NCBI RefSeq assembly: GCF_051175315.1 | Contig: NZ_CP195100.1 | Span: forward strand, 868,001 to 932,000 | Direction: 5' to 3' | Origin: Tundrisphaera sp051175315 | GTDB lineage: Bacteria; Planctomycetota; Planctomycetia; Isosphaerales; Isosphaeraceae | Length of the DNA: 64,000 bases | Shown here: in pieces, positions 33,030 to 41,243 of the stretch | How the letters are laid out: each line of letters begins with the position of its first letter | Position numbering within the stretch: the first letter of the stretch is position 1 | Notes under the pieces: model-generated | The model's database searches: none | Seen by the model: only the letters and a program-made list of their open reading frames with translations | What the model was told of the DNA's origin: nothing | Position numbers and translations under genes: made by a program

Positions 33030-33668
33030 ATGGCGAAGATCGACCACCACCTCCACACCACCCGCCACTCGCCCGACAGCATCATCGAGCCCGAGGTCCT
33101 GATCCGGAGGGCCCGCGAAGCCGGGCTGGACGGGGTCGTGATCACGGAGCACGACCGCCAGTGGGCGCCGGACGAGCTGGCGGACCTGGCCGCGCGGGCC
33201 GAGGGGCTGGTCGTGCTGTCCGGCGTGGAGGTCTCGGCCCGCGAGGGGCACTTCCTGGTCTACGGGCTGCCCGACACCCGGGACGTCGGCCCGGGGATCG
33301 GGCTCGCGGAACTCCTCGCGGTGGTCCGCCGCCACGAGGCGGCGATCGTCGCGGCCCACCCGTTCCGCTGGGATCAGGACTTCGCGGGGATCGTCTCCGC
33401 CCACGGCCCGGCCTTCGATGCCGTGGAACTGGCGAGCAACAACGTGTCGGTGGAGACGCGGCGCAAGGCCGAAGAATTGCTCCGGGCCATCCCCATGGGG
33501 ACGACCGGATCCAGCGATGGGCACGAGCCCGACGCGATCGGCTGCTACTACACCGAGTTCCCGGGGCCGATCCGGACCATGGCCGAGTTCGTGGCCGCGA
33601 TCCGCCATCAGACCGGCCGCCCGCGCCATCGCGCCGGGGCCTGGCAGGCGTGCGGCCCGATCGACTGA
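33030..33668 (+). CDS. PHP-domain metal-dependent hydrolase
   Basis: 212 residues, a compact PHP protein. Motif I is DHHLHTTRHSPDS, motif II VVITEHDRQW, motif III IVAAHPFRWD and motif IV TGSSDGHEPDAIG, giving the set of His and Asp metal ligands. PHP proteins hydrolyse phosphate esters such as histidinol phosphate or nucleic-acid ends; the short form with C-terminal 'SDGH' is often annotated as a PHP-associated phosphoesterase. The substrate is unknown. It is divergent from the SGNH hydrolase and convergent with the rhomboid. Confidence 0.85.
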   Translation: MAKIDHHLHTTRHSPDSIIEPEVLIRRAREAGLDGVVITEHDRQWAPDELADLAARAEGLVVLSGVEVSAREGHFLVYGLPDTRDVGPGIGLAELLAVVRRHEAAIVAAHPFRWDQDFAGIVSAHGPAFDAVELASNNVSVETRRKAEELLRAIPMGTTGSSDGHEPDAIGCYYTEFPGPIRTMAEFVAAIRHQTGRPRHRAGAWQACGPID

Positions 33669-33695
33669 GCGATCCGGTCCGATTTGACGGCCCGG

Positions 33696-34985
33696 TCAGG
33701 GCTGCTGCAGGCCGGCCCTGAGCCGGGCATTCTCGCTCGCCGATCGCTCGTTGTCGTCGCTGAGGGCTCGGATCACCGCGCCCGCCGACGTGGCGAAGTC
33801 GAAGGTCTCGGCGTAGGTCGGGGGGGATTGGAGCGACCGGCGTCCCAGCTCGCGGAGGCGGGCGAACTCGCCGGCGACGTCCGGCCCCCACAGGTCGATC
33901 GGGATGCTCTCCAGCAGGGGGAGCATCTTCGCCATCGCCGCGTGGTCCTCGACGGCCTGCCTGGCCTCTTCCCCGGGGTCTTCGCCCGGCGATGGGGCCG
34001 TGGGCGGGATGCCGAACCAGTCGCGGATCGCCCACTCATCCAGGGGTTCCGGTCCCGCCCGCAGCGCATCCCGGGCGTAGAGCTGGGAGAAGTTGGGCAG
34101 CAGAGGCAAGACCGTCTGCTCCGCCTGGAGCCGACCGGTGACCGCTTCGATCCTCCGGTTCAGCCGGATCTCGGCGAACGCGTCGCGGGCCTGCGCCGTC
34201 GCGCACCAGGCGACCAGTGCGATGCTTCCCGCCCAGGCGGCCCGGCGGAACCATCGCGCCTCGACGAGCCGGAGCAAGGGCCGATGGACGAAGCCGAGCA
34301 GGATGCCGACGATGGCCCCGCCGGCATGGCCATAATTGTCGATGTACTGGGGCAGGAACGCGCCCAGCAGCGCCGTGGCGATCAGCAGAATCGCCATCTG
34401 GTCGCGGAGGTAGGAGCCCATCCGGGTGCGGGACCGCCACCCGACCACCAGGATCAGGCCCATCAGGCCGAGCAAAATCGTCGAACCGCCCAGGCTCTGG
34501 GCGTTGACCCCGCCGCCGGGCGGCCCGCCGAAGAGTTGATGGACGGCGTTGGGCCAGAGTCGGGCGACCGCGGACCCCTCGATCGCCGGGCGGATCGAGA
34601 CCATCCCCTGCCGCATCAGGCCGCTGAGCAGATTTCCCAGCCCGCCGATGGCCAGACACGCCGCCAGGAACGGGCCCGACCGATACCACGGCTCGATCAG
34701 GCGGCCCAGTTGCACGAGGCCCAGCAGGTTCAGGCCCAGGTGGATCAGGCTGCCGTGGAGGAACGTCGCGGTCAGGGCACGCCAGACCTCGCCCCGGCGG
34801 ATCTCCCCCCAGGATTGGGCCCCGAAGTAATGGCTGGCCTCCCCGCCGACCGGCCAGGGGCCGAGCAGGGAGCTGGGCGGGGCGTGGCCCCACTGCGCCT
34901 GGAACAGGTGCATCGCCACGAAGACCACGACCCAGGAGCCGGCCAGCGCCATCGTGGCGGGGCACTCGCGAAGGTCATCCACCAC
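33696..34985 (-). CDS. Rhomboid-family intramembrane serine protease
   Basis: 429 residues, GTG start, overlapping the DUF1802 gene by 11 bp. The helix pair TATFLHGSLIHLGLNLLGL has the HxxxxHxxxN pattern (His77, His82, Asn86). The catalytic Ser168 lies in LGGSTILLGLMG, where rhomboids usually have GxSG; here the second Gly is Thr. His220 is in IDNYGHAGGAIVG. About 45 residues are inserted before the catalytic helix, and 190 soluble residues follow the core. The Ser-His dyad is intact, so activity is plausible, but the altered motif is a caution. It is co-transcribed with gpsA. Confidence 0.82.
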   Translation of the reverse strand: MVDDLRECPATMALAGSWVVVFVAMHLFQAQWGHAPPSSLLGPWPVGGEASHYFGAQSWGEIRRGEVWRALTATFLHGSLIHLGLNLLGLVQLGRLIEPWYRSGPFLAACLAIGGLGNLLSGLMRQGMVSIRPAIEGSAVARLWPNAVHQLFGGPPGGGVNAQSLGGSTILLGLMGLILVVGWRSRTRMGSYLRDQMAILLIATALLGAFLPQYIDNYGHAGGAIVGILLGFVHRPLLRLVEARWFRRAAWAGSIALVAWCATAQARDAFAEIRLNRRIEAVTGRLQAEQTVLPLLPNFSQLYARDALRAGPEPLDEWAIRDWFGIPPTAPSPGEDPGEEARQAVEDHAAMAKMLPLLESIPIDLWGPDVAGEFARLRELGRRSLQSPPTYAETFDFATSAGAVIRALSDDNERSASENARLRAGLQQP

Positions 34986-35574
34986 GGGACACCGTCGATC
35001 CCAGGGGCGGGTCCAGCAGGGATCTCAGCCGGCCCAGCCGCTCGGCCGAGGCCCGGTCGTCCAGGACGGCGACCAGCCCGGCGGTCGAGGGCGGGTCCTC
35101 CAACGGGACCCAGGTCTTGCAACCCAGGTGGGCCGGGGTCACGGCGACGGTCGCGGGCTCGGGCCGGCGATAGGCCCGGACGGCCAGCGCCCAGAGGCCC
35201 GGCCTGCGGTAGTGGAACCGGCCGAGGATCGTCGACTCGGTCCAGTCGTGGAACGGCTCCAGTTCGGCCAGCTGCTCGATCCGCTCGACCCGCCCGACCC
35301 ATTCGACCACCGCCAGGGTGTCGATGGCCACCGACGCCGGGTCGGGCGCGTGGCGCGGCCGGGCGGGGGTGCGGAGCCCCTGCTCGGCCTCGTGGACGTG
35401 GGTCGGGTAGAGCCAGAAGGCCGGATGCTCGGGCAGGAAGCCGCCCGGCCCCTCGGACACGCCCCCTTTTCGGAGGATCAGCGATTGGCGTCCCTCGGCC
35501 AGGGCGTCGCAGACCCCGGCCCACTCCTTGAAGGCGATCGCGCAGGCTCCGGGCAAAGGCGAGGCGGCGGTCAC
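34975..35574 (-). CDS. DUF1802 family protein
   Basis: 199 residues from a GTG whose last two bases share the TGA of gpsA (GTGA overlap), with AAGGAGG ten bases before it. A GTG nine bases upstream is too close to that site. Family features are AIAFKEWAGVCDALAEGRQS, LILRKGGVSEGPGGF and HPAFWLYPTHVHEAEQGL, and later LWALAVRAYRRPEPATV. No function is known for DUF1802. Coupling to gpsA and to the rhomboid gene suggests a shared transcript only. Confidence 0.85.
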   Translation of the reverse strand: MTAASPLPGACAIAFKEWAGVCDALAEGRQSLILRKGGVSEGPGGFLPEHPAFWLYPTHVHEAEQGLRTPARPRHAPDPASVAIDTLAVVEWVGRVERIEQLAELEPFHDWTESTILGRFHYRRPGLWALAVRAYRRPEPATVAVTPAHLGCKTWVPLEDPPSTAGLVAVLDDRASAERLGRLRSLLDPPLGSTVSRGG

Positions 35575-36569
35575 GACGGCCACTCCTCCTTGGGGTAGCG
35601 GTCCAGCAGGTCGACCACGGCGGTCTGGGGCGGCTTGCCTTCGAACAGGATGGCGTGGAGCTCGTCGGTGATCGGCATCACCACTCCCCGTTGACGCGCC
35701 CAGAGGTGGACGTTCCGCGTCGTGGGGACGCCCTCGGCGACGTTGGCCGATCCGGCGAGGATCTCGCCCAGGGACAGGCCCCGCCCCAGCCCTTCGCCCA
35801 CCGCGCGGTTGCGGCCGAACGGGCTGTAGCAGGTGGTCACCAGGTCGCCGACCCCGGCCAGGCCGTAGAACGTCGATTCCCGGGCCCCCTGGTCGACGGC
35901 GAATCGGGTCATCTCGACCAGGCCCCGCGTCAGCAGGGCCGCCTTGGCATTATCGCCGAACCGGAGCCCGTCGCAAATCCCCGCGGCGATCCCCAGGATG
36001 TTTTTCAGGGCCCCGGCCAACTCCACGCCGATGGCGTCGGGGTTGGTGTAGACCCGGAGGGCGTCCCGGTTCAGGGCGTCGCGGACCTGGACGTTGAGCG
36101 CCGCGTCGGGGCCGGCCACGACGACCGAGGCGGGCAGGCCCCGCGCCAACTCCTCGGCATGGCTCGGGCCGCTCAGGATGGAGACGGGCCGGGGGCCGAG
36201 CGCCTCGGCGATGATCTGGCTGGGCCGGGCCAGGGTCTCGTTCTCGATCCCCTTGATCACGCTGAGCACGGGGACGCCCCCCGGCACGCGCTCCCGGAGG
36301 TCGGTCATCCTGGCGCGGAGATAGGCCGAGGGGATCGCCGCGACCAGCAGGTCGGCGCAGGCCGAGGCGTCGCAGGCGTTGGGGGTGATGCCGACCTCGG
36401 GCGGGATCTCCACGCCCGGCAGGTGCCGGTCGTTGCGGCGGGTCCGGGCCATCTCCGAGGCCCGATCCGGGTCGCGTGCCCAGACCTGGACCGCGAGCCC
36501 GGCCCGGGCGAACAGGATCGCCAGGGCCGTGCCCATCCCACCCGCACCCAGGATCGCAACCCGTTTCAT
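35571..36569 (-). CDS. gpsA: Glycerol-3-phosphate dehydrogenase [NAD(P)+]
   Basis: 332 residues, standard. The dinucleotide site is VAILGAGGMGTALAILFARA; SVIKGIENET and ILSGPSHAEE follow, and the catalytic Lys is in ELAGALKNILGIAAGICDGL. It makes sn-glycerol-3-phosphate for phospholipids. It is the first gene of an overlapping set with DUF1802 and the rhomboid, and lies 36 bp downstream of a HAD phosphatase gene. Confidence 0.95.
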   Translation of the reverse strand: MKRVAILGAGGMGTALAILFARAGLAVQVWARDPDRASEMARTRRNDRHLPGVEIPPEVGITPNACDASACADLLVAAIPSAYLRARMTDLRERVPGGVPVLSVIKGIENETLARPSQIIAEALGPRPVSILSGPSHAEELARGLPASVVVAGPDAALNVQVRDALNRDALRVYTNPDAIGVELAGALKNILGIAAGICDGLRFGDNAKAALLTRGLVEMTRFAVDQGARESTFYGLAGVGDLVTTCYSPFGRNRAVGEGLGRGLSLGEILAGSANVAEGVPTTRNVHLWARQRGVVMPITDELHAILFEGKPPQTAVVDLLDRYPKEEWPS

Positions 36570-36605
36570 GATGCGTCCATCCGTCGTGAGCCGCGGGAGC
36601 GTCGA

Positions 36606-37289
36606 TCAGCCGCGAGCCCGGAGCTCGCGGGCCAGGGCGTCGGCATCGATGCCGGCCAGGGTATCGACCACCCGATCGGCCCCGGCCTCGCGCAAGGCCT
36701 GGGCATCGGTCGTGGTCGTCACGCCGATGGCGAGCATCCCGGCCGCCTTGGCCGCGCGGATGCCGACCGGGGCGTCCTCGAAGACCACCGTCCGGGCCGG
36801 GTCGACCCCCGCCCGGCTGGCGGCGAGCAGGAAGACCTCGGGGTCGGGCTTGCCCCGGCGGATGTCCTCCAGGGCCGCGATCGCCGCGAAACGCCCCGAG
36901 AGCCCGGATTCGGCCACGGTCAATTCGAGGTTGGCCCGGGTCGCGCTCGACCCGATCGCCAGCAGGACACCGGCCCGGGTCAGCCCGTCGATGAGGTCGC
37001 GGACGCCGTCCATCAGGGCGATCTGGCCGGTCGCCAGCTCGCGATAGTGGACCTCCTTGAGGTCGCCGTAGCGGGCGATGTCGGACTCGGCGGCCTCCTC
37101 CCCCAGGAGCTTGCGGAAGATGCTGGGGTTGGTCATCCCGAAGGTCTCGCGGACGAAGTCGGCGGTGATCGGGAGCTTTTCCCGCCGGCCCAGCTCGACC
37201 CAGGATTGCTGGTGCAGGTCGAGCGAATCGACCAGGACGCCGTCATGGTCGAAGATGGCCAGCACGGGAGGCTCGGAGGTCGGCGGCAC
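36606..37289 (-). CDS. HAD-family phosphatase (beta-phosphoglucomutase-like)
   Basis: 227 residues from a GTG at 37289 with AAGGA upstream; an ATG at 37382 would add 31 Pro/Arg-rich residues and overlap the previous gene. The catalytic motif IFDHDGVLVDS has the two Asp of subfamily I HADs, with LAIGSSATRANLE (motif II), KPDPEVFLLAA (motif III Lys) and VFEDAPVGIRAAKAAGM (motif IV). It hydrolyses or isomerises a sugar phosphate; the substrate is not predictable. Confidence 0.85.
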   Translation of the reverse strand: MPPTSEPPVLAIFDHDGVLVDSLDLHQQSWVELGRREKLPITADFVRETFGMTNPSIFRKLLGEEAAESDIARYGDLKEVHYRELATGQIALMDGVRDLIDGLTRAGVLLAIGSSATRANLELTVAESGLSGRFAAIAALEDIRRGKPDPEVFLLAASRAGVDPARTVVFEDAPVGIRAAKAAGMLAIGVTTTTDAQALREAGADRVVDTLAGIDADALARELRARG

Positions 37290-37378
37290 GGTCGATGGTC
37301 CTTCGCGGGGCCTCGCGCCGGGTGACGGGCCGGCTTCGGGGCCGGGATTATACCAGGTCGGCCGGGCGGAAGGGAGCC

Positions 37379-38320
37379 TCACGACGCGGGATGGGGCCGC
37401 CAGTCGCCGTGGGCGAGTTGGATCGCGATCAGGAGGGGCCCCTGGGCGGGGGCCGCGTCCCTGGCCTGTGCGCGCAGCCGATCCGCCTCGGCCCGGGCCT
37501 TCCTGGCCTCCAGCCCCATCGAGAGCCCGAGGACCAGCGACGGGACGATCGTGCCGACCGCCGCGGCCACGGCCCAGAACCAGGACCGGCCGATCGCGTG
37601 GGTGTTGGCGGCCGGCGTGTTCAGGCCGCCCAGCCGGGCCAGGTCGATCTCCGCCGCGACGGGCCTGGCCTGCTCCGCCTCCGACTCCAGGATCCGCGTC
37701 CGGACGGCGACCCGCTCGGCCGCCAGGCCGCGGAGGTCGACCTCATCGAGGTGAGGGTCCAGGGCCCCCTCGGCCTTCCGCTCCGCGTACCCCCTCCAGG
37801 TGCGTTCGATTTCGTCGGACCGCGCCCGAAGCTCGACGAGGCGGATCCCCGCCTGATTGCGGACCTCCGCCTCCGAGGCCAGGATCGCGCTGGCTCGGCG
37901 GCGGCCGATCGATGCGGCCACGGCCTCGACGATCCGGGGGGCCTGATCGGGCGTGCCCCGCGCCGACAGCCGGATCAGGGACATCGCGGGGATGGGCTCG
38001 ACCCGCAGGGCGTCCCGGAACCAGGGGATGTCCCCCAGCGCCGGATCCTCGGCGGCCCCGTTCATCACGTCGTCGGACGCGACCAGATGGGCCAGGGTGA
38101 CCAGGGACTCGGCCGATTCGCCGGGCTGGGCGGCCACCTTCAGGAGGAGCGACGACTCGTAGGTCGACATGGCCAGCACGTAGGCCGTGGACAGGATGAC
38201 CCCGACCAGCAGGAGGGACCAGGTCATCACCTCCAGCCCGCGATGGCGGAGGGTCCGCAGGAGCAGGCCCGCGGTTGCGGGGCGCCGGCCCCGGATCGTC
38301 GTTCGCCTCGTCATGGGCAT
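37379..38320 (-). CDS. Wzz-like membrane protein with periplasmic helix
   Basis: 313 residues. A first membrane helix (VMTWSLLLVGVILSTAYVLA, about 31-50) is followed by a long soluble part with charged helices (VRNQAGIRLVELRARSDEIE) and a second helix (WFWAVAAAVGTIVPSLVLGL, about 247-267), then a cytoplasmic tail. Two helices around a coiled-coil domain is the layout of polysaccharide chain-length determinants, but the Wzz proline motif is not clear, so the call is topological. It is the first gene of the HAD-gpsA group, behind a repeat-bearing intergenic region. Confidence 0.5.
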   Translation of the reverse strand: MPMTRRTTIRGRRPATAGLLLRTLRHRGLEVMTWSLLLVGVILSTAYVLAMSTYESSLLLKVAAQPGESAESLVTLAHLVASDDVMNGAAEDPALGDIPWFRDALRVEPIPAMSLIRLSARGTPDQAPRIVEAVAASIGRRRASAILASEAEVRNQAGIRLVELRARSDEIERTWRGYAERKAEGALDPHLDEVDLRGLAAERVAVRTRILESEAEQARPVAAEIDLARLGGLNTPAANTHAIGRSWFWAVAAAVGTIVPSLVLGLSMGLEARKARAEADRLRAQARDAAPAQGPLLIAIQLAHGDWRPHPAS

Positions 38321-38656
38321 CTGGCCCCCGAAGCCTGGTCCTTCCGAAGATCCGTCCCGACGCCGCAGCGGCCCGGACCGATCTTATCGCGGCGATCGCC
38401 ACGGCGGAAGGGGCTCGGGCCGGGGGGTCAGCGGGGGCCCATTGATTCCGGAGTTCTGGGCTCCGGGTGGCTGTGGTTGGCTTGCCAACCACGGCGCCGA
38501 CGAGCCCGCCCGGCGATCGATGGCCGGCGTCGATGATCCCTGGCCCGGTGCCGCGATGGCCATCATCCCAGGATCGCGTCGCCGGCGCCGTGGTTGGCAA
38601 GCCAACCACAGCCACCCAGGACCGCCGGACCAAAGGCCAAATGAGAAGGCATAACC
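38321..38656. other. Intergenic region with repeat element
   Basis: 336 bp between two minus-strand genes. Its right half holds a 153-bp inverted-repeat element (separate entry). Its left part must hold the promoter of the Wzz-like gene. Apparent frames across it are made of the repeats and are not genes. Confidence 0.6.
38465..38617. repeat. Inverted-repeat element (REP/MITE-like)
   Basis: Two 37-bp arms (38465-38501 and 38581-38617) are inverted copies with 36 of 37 bases identical. Each arm contains a palindrome-like 20-mer (gtggttggcttgccaaccac, and its complement in the other arm) that can form its own hairpin. The centre is 79 bp without a gene. The whole resembles a paired REP element or a small non-autonomous transposable unit. 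I see no target-site duplication at the ends. Confidence 0.75.
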
Positions 38657-39259
38657 TCAGCGGACCCGGGCGGTCGAGGCGGCCTTGCCCCGGGCGACGG
38701 GCAGCCACCGGCCGTCCTCCGGCTCGTCGCGTCGTCCCTGGGGGCCGAGGTCGCGCTCGCGGTCCCGATCCCGATCGCCGCGACGGGTCGGGGGGCCGAG
38801 GTCGAGGATGTCCTCGGAGGGCCGACTGGTCGATGGCCGGGGTATCGAGGCGGCGGGCGGCTGGCGGCGCCGGGAGTTGTTGATCGTCTTGACCGGCGGC
38901 GGGATGTCGTCATCGAGCGACGACCGCGACGCCCGGCCCAGGGCGGTGGTGTCCCCCCCCTGGCGGGTGATCAGCTCCTTGGCGTCATCGAGGCGGGCGG
39001 CCATCTCGCCGTTGGCGGCCTCCTCCTGGACCAGGCGATCCTCGATCCGGGTGTTCTCCGCCTTCAGCTGGGCGATCTCCCGCCGCAGGGTCTGGTTGTC
39101 GCCTTCGAGCTGGGCCACGCTGGTCTTCAGGGTGCCCATCATCCCCTGCCTCGACGCGATCGGGCCGGGGTTGGCGCAGCCGCCCAGGACGAGCAAGATG
39201 CCCAGGACGGCGCCGAGGTTGAGCAGGCGGGCAGGAGGGGTCGCCATGTTCAGAGCCAT
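38657..39259 (-). CDS. Lipoprotein with coiled coil and Arg/Asp-rich tail
   Basis: 200 residues. The leader ends ILLVLGGCANPG, a canonical lipobox with Cys near residue 24. Residues 35-100 form a leucine-rich coiled coil (VAQLEGDNQTLRREIAQLKA). The tail is disordered, with a run of alternating Arg and Asp. The ATG at 39259 gives four residues more than the one at 39247. Coiled-coil lipoproteins often link the outer membrane to other envelope layers, but nothing shows that here. Confidence 0.65.
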   Translation of the reverse strand: MALNMATPPARLLNLGAVLGILLVLGGCANPGPIASRQGMMGTLKTSVAQLEGDNQTLRREIAQLKAENTRIEDRLVQEEAANGEMAARLDDAKELITRQGGDTTALGRASRSSLDDDIPPPVKTINNSRRRQPPAASIPRPSTSRPSEDILDLGPPTRRGDRDRDRERDLGPQGRRDEPEDGRWLPVARGKAASTARVR

Positions 39260-39299
39260 CCTCGGGTCGGATCGAGACGAGACGGGGCGTCGGACTCGG

Positions 39300-39683
39300 T
39301 CAAGGCCACGGGTTGTTGTGATGGAGACCGTCGCCGGTCTTGGCCGCATAATCGGGCGGAGGCAGGTCGTCGACCGGCGTCGGCTTCCCGTCCTCGGGCG
39401 GAGGCAGGTCGGGCTCGGCGCGGGCGTGGCGGATCGCCAGGACGACCGCGAAGACCAGGGCCGTCGCCACCGAGCCGACCAGGGCACTCAGCAGGATCAC
39501 CAGCCCGGTCGTGCTCCGCAGGTTGCCCAGGCCGAACGGGAAGGCGATCGTCACCTGCTCGTTGTTGGTCAGGACGAACCAGAGGATCAGCCCCAGGACC
39601 ACGGCCAGCGCCACGATCCGGCGATAGATCCAGAGGTTGCGGATCAGGGAGCGGCGACGTCGTCGATAATAGGGAGAGCCCAC
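39300..39683 (-). CDS. LapA-domain (DUF1049-like) membrane protein
   Basis: 127 residues with a GTG start and GGAGGA six bases before it. After an Arg-rich N-terminus come two membrane helices (IVALAVVLGLILWFVLT and GLVILLSALVGSVATALVFA) joined by NNEQVTIAFPFGLG, the typical loop of LapA-domain proteins, and a Pro/Asp-rich tail. In E. coli LapA takes part in lipopolysaccharide assembly; the role in planctomycetes is unknown. Confidence 0.75.
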   Translation of the reverse strand: MGSPYYRRRRRSLIRNLWIYRRIVALAVVLGLILWFVLTNNEQVTIAFPFGLGNLRSTTGLVILLSALVGSVATALVFAVVLAIRHARAEPDLPPPEDGKPTPVDDLPPPDYAAKTGDGLHHNNPWP

Positions 39684-39741
39684 GACCGTCCTCCGTCCGT
39701 CGATCCGCCCGACCTTCGATCCGTCGCGGGACCGGCCCGCC

Positions 39742-40677
39742 TCAACTCACTTCTCGGCCCATCAGGGTCCAGAATAGCATGGAAAATTCGGTGAAGTAGA
39801 ATTTCAGCGCCAGGGGCCAGATCCAGATCCAGGAATACATCAGGGCCAGGGCCGCCATGCTCAGGTAAGGACCGAACGGAAGTTCTCGATCCGACTGGAG
39901 ATAGGGGCGTCCCCGCAGGCGTTTGCCCAGGTAGACCGTCAATTTGGCCAGCGCCGGGACCAGCCCGAAGAACGGGGCGAGGAAGAAGGTGACGATCGCC
40001 GCCTGCCAGCCCATGTAGACGCCGATCATGGCGAGGATGTGGATATCGCCGGCCCCCATCGCCTCGCGGCGGAACACGATCCCCCCCACGACCCGCACGA
40101 CCCCGATGAGCAGGCCCCCGACCAGCATTCCATAAACGCCGGCCCAGGCCCCCCCCTGCCAGGTGGTCGCCGCATTCGGCACGGGCCGGACTTCCGGGAA
40201 GATCGCCCCGATTGCCAGCCCGAGCACGATCCCGAGATTCGTCACCGAGGCCGGCACGATCGTGAGATCGGCATCGATGAACGTGACCGTGACCAGGAAC
40301 GAGATCAGGAGCAGGTGGTAGAACACCTTGGCCAGCAGCAGCCCGTCGTCGCGGATGTACCCCCGGGGCAGGACGGCCTCGACCAGATAGGCCCCGACGA
40401 ACAGGAGCCCGACCAGCAGCTCGATGGCCGGGTAGCGGGCCGGGATCGGGGTGCGGCAGGTCCGGCACGACCCGCCCAGGAACAGCCAGCCGAGGATCGG
40501 GATGTTGTCCCGGGCCTCGATCTCCGCCAGGCAGATCGGGCAGTGCGACCCGGGCCAGATCACGCTCTTTTCCCACGGGATGCGGTAGATGCAGACGTTC
40601 AGGAAGCTGCCCACCACGGTCCCGATCAGGAACAGGCCCACGACATAGATCAGGTGGATCTGCCAGAGGTAGTTCAC
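39742..40677 (-). CDS. Prepilin peptidase (A24, type IV leader peptidase)
   Basis: 311 residues from a GTG that shares GTGA with the aroK stop; an ATG 36 bases upstream lies inside aroK. The N-terminal part has VGSFLNVCIYRIPWEKSVIW and the two zinc pairs CPIC and CRTC of the methylase domain. The peptidase aspartates are in FIDADLTIVP and AMGAGDIHILAM (GxGD). About eight membrane helices are visible. It would process pilin-like proteins such as the DUF1559 product at 24161. Confidence 0.93.
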   Translation of the reverse strand: MNYLWQIHLIYVVGLFLIGTVVGSFLNVCIYRIPWEKSVIWPGSHCPICLAEIEARDNIPILGWLFLGGSCRTCRTPIPARYPAIELLVGLLFVGAYLVEAVLPRGYIRDDGLLLAKVFYHLLLISFLVTVTFIDADLTIVPASVTNLGIVLGLAIGAIFPEVRPVPNAATTWQGGAWAGVYGMLVGGLLIGVVRVVGGIVFRREAMGAGDIHILAMIGVYMGWQAAIVTFFLAPFFGLVPALAKLTVYLGKRLRGRPYLQSDRELPFGPYLSMAALALMYSWIWIWPLALKFYFTEFSMLFWTLMGREVS

Positions 40678-41243
40678 CGCCCCTCGCTCCCTTCGGTGTC
40701 GGCCCGACGCCACGCCTCGATCACGGCGTCGGCCACCTGGTCGGCGGTCTTGCGCACCGTGTCGATCGCCCGGTCGGCCGTCTCATCATAGAGGGGCGTC
40801 CGCGCGGCCAGGACCTCGGCGATCTCGCCCAGGGTGCCCGAGGCCGTCAGCGCCGGGCGGTCGGCCACGCCGTGCCGGCCCGAGCGGAGCCGCCGGGCCA
40901 GGGTCTCGGGGTCGGCGGTGAGCCAGGCCACGAAGCCGAACCCCTTGAGGATCTCCCGGTTGGCCGGGGCCAGGATCGCCCCGCCCCCGGTCGCCAGGAT
41001 GCCCCCGGCGTGGGAGGTCGCCAGGTCGGCCAGGATGCGGGACTCCCACTCGCGGAACGCCGGCTCCCCCTGCTCCTCGAAGATCCGCCGGATGGTGAGC
41101 CCGGCGCGGGCCTCGACCGCCTGGTCGGCGTCGACGAACGGCCGGCCGGTCCGCGCCGCGACGATCCGCCCGACCGACGTCTTGCCGGTCCCGCGATAGC
41201 CGATCAGGGCCAGCCCCCCCCGCCTCGGCAGGTCGGCGGTCAT
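40674..41243 (-). CDS. aroK: Shikimate kinase
   Basis: 189 residues. Walker A is IGYRGTGKTSVGR; FVDADQAVEARAGLTI supplies the substrate-binding Asp; ATGGGAIL is the conserved GGG loop; RPALTAS is the lid. It phosphorylates shikimate. Its start shares ATGA with the aroDE stop and its stop shares GTGA with the peptidase start. Confidence 0.94.
   Translation of the reverse strand: MTADLPRRGGLALIGYRGTGKTSVGRIVAARTGRPFVDADQAVEARAGLTIRRIFEEQGEPAFREWESRILADLATSHAGGILATGGGAILAPANREILKGFGFVAWLTADPETLARRLRSGRHGVADRPALTASGTLGEIAEVLAARTPLYDETADRAIDTVRKTADQVADAVIEAWRRADTEGSEGR

Noticed and set aside
38465..38617. A two-repeat CRISPR-like array
   Set aside because: The repeats are inverted, not direct, and there are no cas genes.
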